From a virus: DNA of 33,894 bases. The stretch spans positions 1 to 33,894 of IMG/VR virus record IMGVR_UViG_3300022198_002824. The stretch is one strand, 5' to 3'. Each line of letters starts with the position of its first letter. Within the stretch, counting starts at the first letter, position 1. Under the pieces are notes generated by a model that saw only the letters and a list, made by a program, of their open reading frames with translations, was not told where the DNA came from and made no database searches. Shown here piece after piece: positions 17,001-25,941 of the stretch. Position numbers and translations under genes: made by a program.

Positions 17001-20000
17001 TAGATTCTTTAACCACAGCACAACTTGTTGATAAAGCACTAACAAATATTAATGTTAGTAAATCTCTCTCAGACCCATACGCATACTCAAATTTAATTGC
17101 CAGTGGAGATAGATATACTAGCGAAACACATACTATAACTACATCTAATTTAACTTGGGGGACACAAAGTACTTTTATAAATCTTAATTCAATAACTCAA
17201 GAAGTATTTAATACAGAACCAGGCTTAGTAATTTCTAGTTCATTTGATCCTGATATTGATTATGCTACTAAGGCATTATACATTTATAAAAACAATGTGC
17301 AAATGATTATCAATCATGATTATATTGTTGATCAATCGTCAAACGGGACTAAACTTGTTTTTTTAGGAAAACCAAGTGTTAAACCAAAATTAGGTGATGT
17401 TATTACCATTAGATATTATGAAACTAGACAACCAACTTGGATACCTTATACTCCAGCATCACTAGGTGTAGGTAAAGTCTATAAGCCACAGGAATTAACT
17501 GACTCGATTACATATTCTAGTGGTACACGAAAATTTATTCAATGTCATGATGGTTCTTTAATTTTGAAATATAACGATTTTAGAGACACAGCATTATTAG
17601 AATTAGAAAAAAGAATATACAATACTATGAATCATTTAGTTTCTGATCAAGACACAGCAACACTATATGAAATTAGTACTATTCAACCAAATAAGTTTAA
17701 TCCAACCAGTTGGTCTAGAAAAGAAGTAACTGATTTGTTGCGTCCAATATTTACTAGATGGACTAACGAGAATGCAGTAAATTATCAAGAAAATACAGGC
17801 TATGCAGTAACAATAACACTAAAAGCAAATGCTAATTATGTTTTATCAAATTATGTAGCGGCTGGGTATGTTCCTTCTATTAGTACTACTCCGCAAAAGT
17901 TTACAGTTGGCGAAGAAGTACGAGGAATGACTAGTGGTGCAATTGGTAAAGTTACTGCGGTTAGCGATGATACAAATACCGTAGCAGTGTCTGGAATAGT
18001 TGATAGTTTTCAAATTAATGAAGTTATATTCGGATCAACTACCGGCATTGGTAGACAAATAAGCAATGTTAATACTGACTGGCGAGTTTTAAATTATTCA
18101 TCACTTGTAGATCAAGATGGTGATGCTTTGCCAGGTCATTGGAGAGGTATATATCGTTGGTATTATGGAACTGATAGACCACATACACATCCATGGGAGA
18201 TGTTAGGATTTAGTCAAAAACCAATATGGTGGGATCAATATTATACTTGGACAAATCCAACAGTTAGATCTCAATTGATTTCTGATATAGAACAAGGAAT
18301 TATTAGAGCCGGCTCTAAAGAAAACTATACAGACAGATCTTATCTTAGTTCAGATAATGTTTATAAGAAACCAGGTTTTAGTTCTTATGTTCCAGTTAAT
18401 AATAGTGGACAATTACTAAGTCCTTTAGAAATTGGTATTATTAGTTCAAACCCAACAGAATATAATGCACAACAAGATTGGAAGTTTGGAGATGGTGCAC
18501 CAGTAGAACATGCATACTTAACATCATGTGCTTATCCATATGCCGTACAACAATTATTATATCTAACAAATCCAGGATTATATATAGAACAATTATGGAA
18601 TATTAATAATATTGATAATGCACTTAGTGATGTAAAACAATTGATTGATAAAACTACCGGTAAAAGACCAACAAATAAAAACTATTACGTTCATACAGAA
18701 ACTGATACTAATAATGTGAGATATTTAAGATCAGGAATACAAAATTTTATTTCAGATTATGTAATATTTAAAGGAAATCAAGTAGGATTAACGTTTGGCG
18801 AAGTGATTAGAAATATACAAGCAAACTTGATGTATCGTTGTGCTGGATTTATTGACCCTACAAAATTACAAATTGAATCTGAAGCATATGATTCTACAAG
18901 TAAAAGTACAAATATTATTATTCCACCAGAAGATATTAATTTAACTTTATATCAAGGTGCAAGTATTCAAGAAGCATCGTATAGTGCTGTTATAGTACAA
19001 GTAGTTGAAGGAGGTTATAAAATATATGGTTACGATATTACAAATCCATATTTTGTAACCTATAAACCTTTATCTAACAGTGCAAGTTATACAGTAAGAG
19101 TTGGTGGTACAGATATTTCACCAAGTGCATACAATCCAGGAGTAACCTATCATAAAGATGAAGTTGTTGTGTATTTAAATGAATATTATCAATGTACAGT
19201 TCCGCACACTAGTTTATCAACTGATACTGCACCAAATCTTTTATATTGGAAAAAAATTAAAACACTACCACAACAAGGTGGAACAGTGGTTGAGAATTAT
19301 ACTCAATATGATTACAGTACAAGTGTAAATGTTGACTACGGTACTGTATTTAAAACCCGCCAAGCAGTGTATGACGCTGTGATAGGTTATGGAGAATATC
19401 TACAAACACAAGGATGGATATTTGATAATCATAATGTTGACCTTGGCGAACAAATGGACTGGCGTTATTCAGCAAAAGAATTTTTATTCTGGAGTTTAGG
19501 AAAATGGCAAAAAGGTGACTATATTACTCTAAGTCCAAGTGCATCACAAATAAAATTTAAACCAACCACTGGTGTAGTTCAAAGTTTAGCAAACATAATT
19601 AATGGTGCGTATAGTGTTTTAAACAAAGAAGGTTTTGGATTAGATTCAAAAAACATATCAGTTATTAGAGATGATGATCAGGTTACTGTTTCTCATAAAA
19701 ATGGAATTGGTATATATGGTTTAAGATTATTTGTAAAAGAAATAGAACATGCTATTACTATAAACAATAATACAATTTTTAATGATACCATTTACAACAC
19801 ATTGTTGGCACAAAGACAACCACGTGTTAAAATATCAACAGTAAGAACTAACAACTGGAATGGTAAACTTGAAGCAGACGGTTTTATTATCAATAACACT
19901 ACACTAATTAATAACTTTGAAAAATCTGTAACTGATACTAGATATCTATATGACGTTGATGCTGAAAAAGTTGATACTGATTTTAGAAATGCGGCGATGC

Positions 20001-23000
20001 ATTTAATTGGATATCAAGAAAGAGATTATCTAACAAATCTTGGTATATCAAAACGTAATCAAGTTAAATTATATCAAGGTATGATCAAACAAAAAGGTAC
20101 AACAAATGCTATTGATCGGTTATTACGTTCAACTACAGTGAGCACAGATCAATCGTTTAATACATATGAAGAATGGGCATTTAAAGTTGGTGAGTTTGGT
20201 TCAACAAACTTTAATCAACAAATTGAATTAAGATTGAAGGCTCAAGATGTTGTTACTGATCCTTTAATGTTTGAATTTGTTTTACCAACTGATAGTGTTG
20301 CAACAGCAGGGTATGATATTACAACAGATGAAACTGTAACCATAGACATTGACGATACTACTCGTTGGTTGAAAAAACCACATGGTGAAAAAACTCTTGC
20401 TAATCTATGGCCAACAACTGCAACAGTAACATCAAATATACCTAGTGCAGGTTATGTGCATTGGGATGATTCAACATATCAAGCATATGATTCAACTGCA
20501 TTAGATAATATCTACGGTTCACAAACAGGTAATGTAGCAATAGGATCAACTGTTTGGGTAGCCAAAGATGTTCAAGGTGGTAAAGATTGGAATGTGTATA
20601 AGTTATATGATCTAGGCACAAAAATTGACAATGTAATTTCTTACGGTGATGCCAATACTGCTATGAAGGTTACTGTCGATAGCACAGGTGCAACAATTGG
20701 TTCAAGCAAAAAAGTTATACTGCACAAAACATATGATGGCGATGGTACTTTAGTAATTGATCCAACAGCGTGGGGAACGCACACACTAACATTAAATCCT
20801 TCAACACCAACCCCTCCAACAGTAACAATACCATTTGCGAATGTGGCAGGTAGTGGTGCATCATTGGCTGTAGGAAATATTGCAGGTTCAGTGGCTACAG
20901 TTACATCAACAGGAGGTACTGGTTTTGCTGTGGGAGATATAATTACATTTACAGGTACAACTGGTAGTGGTGCATCGGCAACAGTTGATGCTGAAACAGG
21001 TGGAGCACCTACATTGTTAACACTTAACAGTGGTGGTTCAAATTATTCAGCGGCACCAAATGGATTTACAGTTACAGATTCAAGTGGTACAGCAAAAACA
21101 CTTGGAGTAGATTACACAGCCCCTACATTTACATTTACTGGTTCAGGCACAAGCGGAGTGTTTGGTGAAATACAAGATTTAATTATAACAGGCGGCGGCA
21201 CAAACTATCAATCTCCAACAATAAAAATTTCAAAATCAGATGGGTCTACAATAATTATAGCATCTAGTGATATAACTGTTACTAGCGGAGTAATAACTGC
21301 AATAAATGTGCCAAGTTACAATGCTGTAACATTTCTTAATCAAGGATTCAGTTCGGGTATTACATCAACCGCCACAGGTAGTATTACAGTAAATGATACA
21401 AAATCAAACTACATTGTAAATTTAAACTCTCAACTAACTAAGGTCCATGCACTTGGAACTTTAACTGCTAATGTAACCACAGCATGGGACGGTACAGCAC
21501 CGTCTGTGGTTATAGAATCATGGGACGGTGTTTCTGCTACAACATTATACACAGTTCCAACTGCTAACTTACAATCAATTGCTTCATCAAATATTTCAGC
21601 AAGTGGTTCAGTAACAGATAATGCAAATGTAACAGTAAGAGCAAATGTTTCTGTATCATCAGCAACAGCTGGTGCTATTACACTAACACTAAACTATACA
21701 TCAAAACAGTATGACATTACCAAAGCAGATGGGACAGCAGAATACGTAACCACAGCAGATAACACAACAATAAATGCAAGTGGTATACAGTTGCTTGATT
21801 GGAAAGACGTAAGACTAAACAGTGTGTTAGATAGTTCTATGATATCTACTACTGTAAGTGGAACATTACAAAACTTTTTAACTGGCACAGGGTTAAACTC
21901 GGCAGTATGGTCTGAAGGGGATCTTGTTTGGTTAGATGATGATTCAACTGGTAAGTGGGGAGTTTATAGATACACTGCAAATGCAACAATCATGTCAACA
22001 TATAATACCATACGTGGTACGGAAAGCACAGCAGTATCTCCAGCATATGGCGGAACATGGATATTACACAGTGGTGTTGATTATGATGATGCTACTCAAA
22101 CTACAGCAAGTTATTTTGCAAGTACAAAACGTAGACAGTCAGATAAAATTATTACAGAACAGTTTGAACAAGCAGTATTATATGATGATAGAACAAACAA
22201 TGTTAGTTTAACACTTGTACCTTATGATCCTGCAAAAGGTATATTACCACCTAACGCTGATAGAGAAATAGAATATAAATCAGAAATAGATCCAGCAGTG
22301 TATAACAATCATTCTGACACAAATCAAATCAGTACAAGCAAACCATGGACTGATAAACATGTTGGACAAGTTTGGTGGGATTTATCAACAGCAAGATATA
22401 TTGATTATGAATCACATGATAATGCATATCGTAGAACGTACTGGGGTAGATTATTTCCAGGGGCAACAGTAGACATTTATGAATGGGTGTCATCATCACA
22501 ACCACCAACAAATTATTTAGGTACAGGCACAGTTAAGTCAACAACAGAATATTCAACTAAAGTTGTAACTAATTCATCAACACAAACAACAACTACTACA
22601 TATTACTATTGGGTTAAAAATGTAACCACAGTTCCATCATTAGAGGGTAGAACTAACGATACAGCAACAGTGGCAAATGTTATTACATCTCCAATCACGC
22701 AAGGATTAAATTATTTTGCACCAATTTCACAAAACGCTATTTCAATTGCAAATGTATTAGATTATACTACAAAAGAAAATACAGTACTACAATTAAACTA
22801 TAGAAAACGCAATGGCGATGATAAAACAAATTCTAAACATGCACAGTGGCTATTGATCAAAGAAGACTATCCAAGTTCTCCAATCCAAAATCAAATTTGG
22901 AATAAAATGGTTGACAGTTTAGTTGGTTATGATCAAACTGGCGCAACAGTTCCTGATACTTCATTATCGTTAAATGATAGATATGGTAATAAAGTAAGAC

Positions 23001-25369
23001 CAAGACAAAGTTGGTTTACTAATTCTAAAAATGCAAGAAAAGTTTTATATGAAGCACTAAATTCTATAACAACATCAATAAATCTTGATGTAAATCACTT
23101 TGGATGGGATAATACACTAACAACTGCAAATTATTATGAAAAAACAAATTGGTATTATAATACCTCATACAGTGATAATACTATTATAGATCGTATTGTA
23201 GATTACTATGTTGATATAGATACAAGTGTATTATCTGAAAATGATATAATAAAAGTTAACAATGGTTATAATTCTAAATGGGAATTGTGGCAATATACTG
23301 ATGCAGATTATCTTGCAGGAACTACAACAACATATGATTCTACAAATTTATCACTAGTAAGAATTGGTTTACAAACTGCAACAGCAAAATTAAAAACAAC
23401 AGTATATACAGAATCAGACTCAACTGCAATGGCTACAGAACTTCGTGCTTATATTAAAGCACTAAAAGACAATGTGTTAATTGCACAAAACTTAAAATAT
23501 CAAAACCAATTGTTGTTTGCTATGATTAGATATGTTAATAGTGAACAAACACATGTTGATTGGTTGTTTAAGTCAACATACATGAATGTAATACAACAAG
23601 ACACAGCATTGACACAAAAAGCATCTTTTGAAAAAGATCCGTTTAATGATATTAAATCATATATTGAAGAAGCAAAACCATATCGTTCTAAGATTAGAAA
23701 TTTTTTAAGTAAAAAATCTCCTGTAAGAGAAAATGCTAATATGGCAATGAGTGACTTTACAAACTCAAGTGATTATATATTAAGTTCAAATGGTACCGGT
23801 ACAACAAACCCAACACCAAAAGTTAATACAAAACTAGTATTTGATAGAGTAAGTACATCTATAACTTTAGTGTCCCCGGGTGTAAATGTTATCAATAATT
23901 GGACAACTTCTGCAACTTACACAGCAGGAACTAAAGTAAAATACAATGGTGGTTATTGGCAGTGTACTGAAAATCACACTGCTGGAACATTTGTTGATGA
24001 CGTAGAATCAGGTAAATGGCAACATACGAACTTTGAACCAACTACTGAAGCCTCAGATGTTACAAAAATTAATGCAGTTAAATCATCAACACCAACTACA
24101 ACACATGTTGATAGACTAGCAAAATATTATTACTCAACAGAACTTGCCGCACTTGATACAGCAAACGCATCGGCAGTAAGTTCTTTTGTGTCAACACTTG
24201 CTGATAAAATTGGTTATTACAAAGATTTAGATATTCAACCAATTGGGTTTAAAGTTAACAGAGACAGAATTGGTCAAGAACTAACATTTTTTGCTTGGGA
24301 CAGTTTAGATTGGGATGCAACAGCAGTTGGCACAAATCCTACTATGAGATATGATTTTGACACAGTGCAAAATTGGTATGATTCAAAATTTGTTCAACAG
24401 TCAAATGTTTGGGCTAAAAATGTTTCATACACAAAAAATACTTTTGTCAAGCATACTGATTTGTCTCACATAGATGCATGGGATGTAGCAACAAGTTACA
24501 CAGTAGGTGATATTGTTAAACACAATGACAAAGTTTATGTAGCAAATGTCACCCACAAAAATTTAGCAAGTGAAACAACACTACAAACTTCACGTTGGGA
24601 TTTGATTACTGATTTAATTTATTATACAAATGTTAATCATACTTCTACAAATTCAGCAACAGGTTTTGAAACTGACTATGATGCAGGTAAATGGATATTG
24701 GTACAATCACAACTTGACTCGGCAGGATTTGCAAGACCGCAACATGATCCTTATCCAGAAGAACTTGCACCAGTTACTCCAAAAGAGTCATTAATGATCA
24801 CTGTTAAATCATATGATGGTGTTACAGGTTCTTCTCCAAATTATGTTGGCAGTGGTGACTTTATACAATACAAAGTACACTATGCACCATACGGAACTGT
24901 AGAATATCTAAGAGATAAGTTTGTAGATGATGATACAGCAGATTCAACTGATGACCATACAACATTAAACGGTGCAATATACAAAGCATCAAACATAATT
25001 ACAGTAACTGATGCAACTAAATTACCAACACCAAAACAAATTGTAAATCAAATTGATAACATTGTAACAGATAAACCTGGTGTGATATGGATTGGCACAG
25101 AAAGAATTGAATACAGTAAAGTTACTGGCAACGTGTTGAGCGATATTATTCGTGGAACACATGGTACTACTGTACAAGATCATGCTGACGCAACAGAAGT
25201 ATATAGTGGTAACACACATATACCAAATGCTGGTACAAAAGGCTTCTGGAATGATAGTGGTGTTACATTAACTGATAGTAGCACTGAACAAGCTAATTAT
25301 TTAACAAACAACGAAAATCTAGTAGATTATGTACAAGATACATATATGGATACAGATTATGTGGAATGA
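14009..25369 (+). CDS. Giant modular baseplate/tail structural protein (gp7 position)
   Basis: 3786 aa. It starts 3 bases after gp6, the place of gene 7 in T4, but the sequence does not resemble T4 gp7 in any way I can see. Visible parts: a conserved-looking N-terminal region to about residue 150 (tail-attachment inferred); beta-rich G-x-G-Y repeats near 215-285; a Gly-rich linker near 475; a cupredoxin-like domain 672-776; CBM5/12-like modules at 1706-1750, 3298-3340 and 3491-3533; Ala/Thr/Gly-rich beta repeats near 2270-2600; and a C-terminal region with PGVIWIGTERIEYSKVTGN and RGTHGT, a sequence type common in marine phage tail proteins. No transmembrane segment is evident. It probably forms the periphery of the baseplate, with sugar-binding modules facing the host. 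Structural role is strongly supported by context; equivalence to gp7 is inferred. Confidence 0.8.
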   Translation: MAEQFIASKQLPYVLQSTKLKNFFDSTVDQWFKNEDSSFERGFVGQRQGRLLNTIKDSYLKEPTFDRTYYQLEPTAIIRNADTQTISYQTTYEDLVNKIRFDGGNINDHARLFESKYYSYAPPIDIDKYLNYSNYYWYPYADDLSSESAGAFSTIPSKPIDGTSSKSIVLPTDIVGEKTYTAPDGTVFTNGLHVRFEGSHVSGVSYQYYYTIDSLTIDTAGTGYAVNDSILIAGKTIAKVTAVGGSGEITAIEVTSSTLDDGDLPSTTVITSVSGASGVIGSTTTRKEITYFVEGVGSEIKLIDTRTLRNINDSTAATKDYITIQRGAKDGNLWSKSNGWVHKDTLESYPSVTSTSQTDQLWDDTAWDITAFDVQISSSTTAFTRSSTRRAIRPIIEFKRDIELYDYGYNHLTDVTVVESLLTKTQVEGQSAINIDGYTMQNEDTILFINASSQDDYVQWDSDSVLWDHDTDADPTTGGGGGTGGDVGWDVSSDTFNVAASIWKVSGVGSSIVLTQLTSTVNTNDKVYVKKGDVNKGTEWYYDGYNWNQAQTKTASNQAPLYNLYDNDKVILNDVGIYPSSTFTGSKIFGYKIGTGTNDSELGFPLSYSAGVDKSDIQFCNFLNEDSYTYSNGTITGYNYYKQFTYPETIAKIIDYEVNVNPSRSNQKINKYFINGQEAPALILVRGNTYNFNFSSPESSATGYSNADHPFYISTGTAWSPGAYTGEYTGGVTGSRAYYGGTASTLKFTVPSNAPDRLYYHCGNHDKMGGQFVIVDNPVTTLDAATETNYKNEWIIDPSKKLSQRLVQEHTVSNKNLSSPVVLEVIPSSVLDISVFKNGVRLVFGTDFTLTNSLVLNFTTSLVNGDFIKIFYKSNNPAPLKTSNYFEIPKNLENNASNQDIGTATYSELFEHFKSIIQNQKGFVGSVNGNNNYRDTLRDISLGDVILQHNAPLLKAMALATNSDLDIVESIRYTKDRYQEFQLKFLNAVNNIQNTTQIDSLTTAQLVDKALTNINVSKSLSDPYAYSNLIASGDRYTSETHTITTSNLTWGTQSTFINLNSITQEVFNTEPGLVISSSFDPDIDYATKALYIYKNNVQMIINHDYIVDQSSNGTKLVFLGKPSVKPKLGDVITIRYYETRQPTWIPYTPASLGVGKVYKPQELTDSITYSSGTRKFIQCHDGSLILKYNDFRDTALLELEKRIYNTMNHLVSDQDTATLYEISTIQPNKFNPTSWSRKEVTDLLRPIFTRWTNENAVNYQENTGYAVTITLKANANYVLSNYVAAGYVPSISTTPQKFTVGEEVRGMTSGAIGKVTAVSDDTNTVAVSGIVDSFQINEVIFGSTTGIGRQISNVNTDWRVLNYSSLVDQDGDALPGHWRGIYRWYYGTDRPHTHPWEMLGFSQKPIWWDQYYTWTNPTVRSQLISDIEQGIIRAGSKENYTDRSYLSSDNVYKKPGFSSYVPVNNSGQLLSPLEIGIISSNPTEYNAQQDWKFGDGAPVEHAYLTSCAYPYAVQQLLYLTNPGLYIEQLWNINNIDNALSDVKQLIDKTTGKRPTNKNYYVHTETDTNNVRYLRSGIQNFISDYVIFKGNQVGLTFGEVIRNIQANLMYRCAGFIDPTKLQIESEAYDSTSKSTNIIIPPEDINLTLYQGASIQEASYSAVIVQVVEGGYKIYGYDITNPYFVTYKPLSNSASYTVRVGGTDISPSAYNPGVTYHKDEVVVYLNEYYQCTVPHTSLSTDTAPNLLYWKKIKTLPQQGGTVVENYTQYDYSTSVNVDYGTVFKTRQAVYDAVIGYGEYLQTQGWIFDNHNVDLGEQMDWRYSAKEFLFWSLGKWQKGDYITLSPSASQIKFKPTTGVVQSLANIINGAYSVLNKEGFGLDSKNISVIRDDDQVTVSHKNGIGIYGLRLFVKEIEHAITINNNTIFNDTIYNTLLAQRQPRVKISTVRTNNWNGKLEADGFIINNTTLINNFEKSVTDTRYLYDVDAEKVDTDFRNAAMHLIGYQERDYLTNLGISKRNQVKLYQGMIKQKGTTNAIDRLLRSTTVSTDQSFNTYEEWAFKVGEFGSTNFNQQIELRLKAQDVVTDPLMFEFVLPTDSVATAGYDITTDETVTIDIDDTTRWLKKPHGEKTLANLWPTTATVTSNIPSAGYVHWDDSTYQAYDSTALDNIYGSQTGNVAIGSTVWVAKDVQGGKDWNVYKLYDLGTKIDNVISYGDANTAMKVTVDSTGATIGSSKKVILHKTYDGDGTLVIDPTAWGTHTLTLNPSTPTPPTVTIPFANVAGSGASLAVGNIAGSVATVTSTGGTGFAVGDIITFTGTTGSGASATVDAETGGAPTLLTLNSGGSNYSAAPNGFTVTDSSGTAKTLGVDYTAPTFTFTGSGTSGVFGEIQDLIITGGGTNYQSPTIKISKSDGSTIIIASSDITVTSGVITAINVPSYNAVTFLNQGFSSGITSTATGSITVNDTKSNYIVNLNSQLTKVHALGTLTANVTTAWDGTAPSVVIESWDGVSATTLYTVPTANLQSIASSNISASGSVTDNANVTVRANVSVSSATAGAITLTLNYTSKQYDITKADGTAEYVTTADNTTINASGIQLLDWKDVRLNSVLDSSMISTTVSGTLQNFLTGTGLNSAVWSEGDLVWLDDDSTGKWGVYRYTANATIMSTYNTIRGTESTAVSPAYGGTWILHSGVDYDDATQTTASYFASTKRRQSDKIITEQFEQAVLYDDRTNNVSLTLVPYDPAKGILPPNADREIEYKSEIDPAVYNNHSDTNQISTSKPWTDKHVGQVWWDLSTARYIDYESHDNAYRRTYWGRLFPGATVDIYEWVSSSQPPTNYLGTGTVKSTTEYSTKVVTNSSTQTTTTTYYYWVKNVTTVPSLEGRTNDTATVANVITSPITQGLNYFAPISQNAISIANVLDYTTKENTVLQLNYRKRNGDDKTNSKHAQWLLIKEDYPSSPIQNQIWNKMVDSLVGYDQTGATVPDTSLSLNDRYGNKVRPRQSWFTNSKNARKVLYEALNSITTSINLDVNHFGWDNTLTTANYYEKTNWYYNTSYSDNTIIDRIVDYYVDIDTSVLSENDIIKVNNGYNSKWELWQYTDADYLAGTTTTYDSTNLSLVRIGLQTATAKLKTTVYTESDSTAMATELRAYIKALKDNVLIAQNLKYQNQLLFAMIRYVNSEQTHVDWLFKSTYMNVIQQDTALTQKASFEKDPFNDIKSYIEEAKPYRSKIRNFLSKKSPVRENANMAMSDFTNSSDYILSSNGTGTTNPTPKVNTKLVFDRVSTSITLVSPGVNVINNWTTSATYTAGTKVKYNGGYWQCTENHTAGTFVDDVESGKWQHTNFEPTTEASDVTKINAVKSSTPTTTHVDRLAKYYYSTELAALDTANASAVSSFVSTLADKIGYYKDLDIQPIGFKVNRDRIGQELTFFAWDSLDWDATAVGTNPTMRYDFDTVQNWYDSKFVQQSNVWAKNVSYTKNTFVKHTDLSHIDAWDVATSYTVGDIVKHNDKVYVANVTHKNLASETTLQTSRWDLITDLIYYTNVNHTSTNSATGFETDYDAGKWILVQSQLDSAGFARPQHDPYPEELAPVTPKESLMITVKSYDGVTGSSPNYVGSGDFIQYKVHYAPYGTVEYLRDKFVDDDTADSTDDHTTLNGAIYKASNIITVTDATKLPTPKQIVNQIDNIVTDKPGVIWIGTERIEYSKVTGNVLSDIIRGTHGTTVQDHADATEVYSGNTHIPNAGTKGFWNDSGVTLTDSSTEQANYLTNNENLVDYVQDTYMDTDYVE
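16022..16336 (+). other. Cupredoxin-like domain inside the giant tail protein
   Basis: Residues 672-776. An opening FINGQEAPALILVRGNTYNF strand pair is followed by ADHPFYIS (His709) and closes with YYHCGNHDKMGG, giving Cys762, His765 and Met768. His...Cys-x-x-His-x-x-Met is the ligand pattern of type 1 (blue) copper sites. The domain ends with FVIVD, a typical last cupredoxin strand. Related domains recur in marine phage tail proteins. Whether copper is bound is unknown. Confidence 0.7.
19124..19258 (+). other. CBM5/12-like module 1 in the giant tail protein
   Basis: Residues 1706-1750 follow the carbohydrate-binding module 5/12 pattern Y-x-x-G-x-x-Y/V...V-x-Y-x-x-x-Y-x-C-x-x-x-H-x-S...W: YNPGVTYHKDEVVVYLNEYY, then QCTVPHTS and YWKKI. 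These modules bind chitin or related glycans in bacterial enzymes. Specificity here is not predictable. Confidence 0.5.
23900..24028 (+). other. CBM5/12-like module 2 in the giant tail protein
   Basis: Residues 3298-3340: WTTSATYTAGTKVKYNGGYW, then QCTENHTAG and a closing GKWQHT. This is the clearest of the three copies, with W at both ends, Y-x-x-G-x-x-V-x-Y-x-x-x-Y/W-x-C-x-x-x-H preserved. Confidence 0.6.
24479..24607 (+). other. CBM5/12-like module 3 in the giant tail protein
   Basis: Residues 3491-3533: WDVATSYTVGDIVKHNDKVY, then VANVTHKN and a closing SRWDLI. Same spacing as module 2, but the Cys is replaced by Ala. Confidence 0.55.
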
Positions 25370-25375
25370 TAAATA
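25368..25375 (+). promoter_or_regulatory. NATAAATA late promoter before the fibre genes
   Basis: GATAAATA overlaps the stop codon of the giant tail gene, 20 bases before the next ATG. It fits the NATAAATA late consensus. The gene after it has an AGG ribosome site around 25386. Confidence 0.45.
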
Positions 25376-25395
25376 TTAAGGAATAGGTAGAAATT

Positions 25396-25941
25396 ATGAC
25401 GATTACAAAGAGATTAGTTAAAGGATCAGCACTAAGCCATATAGAACTTGATGGTAATTTTACTGATTATGAAACATTTAAAGCATTGTTCGATACAACC
25501 ACATTTACAACAGGTAACAATGGTCTTGTATTATACTGGAATGATTCAAATTCAGCAGTTGAAGTTAAATCATTAACAACAGAAATCGATGTAAGGATTA
25601 CAGCAGTTGTTGACAAATCTTTTGTTAATGCTTTATTTGCCGGTGATCCAGCATCAAATAGTTTTTCAGTACAAACAGCAGACTTTAATGCAGGTGTGGC
25701 TACTAGATATCTTGTTGATACCACTAGTGGTCAAGTAACTGCAACATTACCAGCATCACCAAATTCCGGAGACACAATTGAATTTACATATGGAGCAACG
25801 TCATTTGCTACTAATAACTTAATATTAGGAAGAAATGGAAATACTATAGATGGTGCAACAAGTAATCTTACAGTTAGTTCAAATCCAACCGGTGGAGTAC
25901 TAACAGCAATTTATGATGGTACAACTTGGAGAACTAGATAA
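25396..25941 (+). CDS. Tail-fibre-type protein
   Basis: 181 aa. The N-terminus MTITKRLVKGSALSHIELDG matches the phage-fibre attachment pattern (K-x-G-x-x-L-x-H-x-E-L-D-x-N-F). Residues about 105-181 form a C-terminal domain: VDTTSGQVTATLPASPNSGD, then GRNGNTIDGATSNLT and YDGTTWRTR. The same domain ends the proteins at 25941-26951 and 27719-28795. It is short, with no long shaft between the two ends, so it could be a minor fibre or tip protein. Its stop overlaps the next start by one base. The name rests on sequence pattern and position among tail genes. Confidence 0.7.
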   Translation: MTITKRLVKGSALSHIELDGNFTDYETFKALFDTTTFTTGNNGLVLYWNDSNSAVEVKSLTTEIDVRITAVVDKSFVNALFAGDPASNSFSVQTADFNAGVATRYLVDTTSGQVTATLPASPNSGDTIEFTYGATSFATNNLILGRNGNTIDGATSNLTVSSNPTGGVLTAIYDGTTWRTR

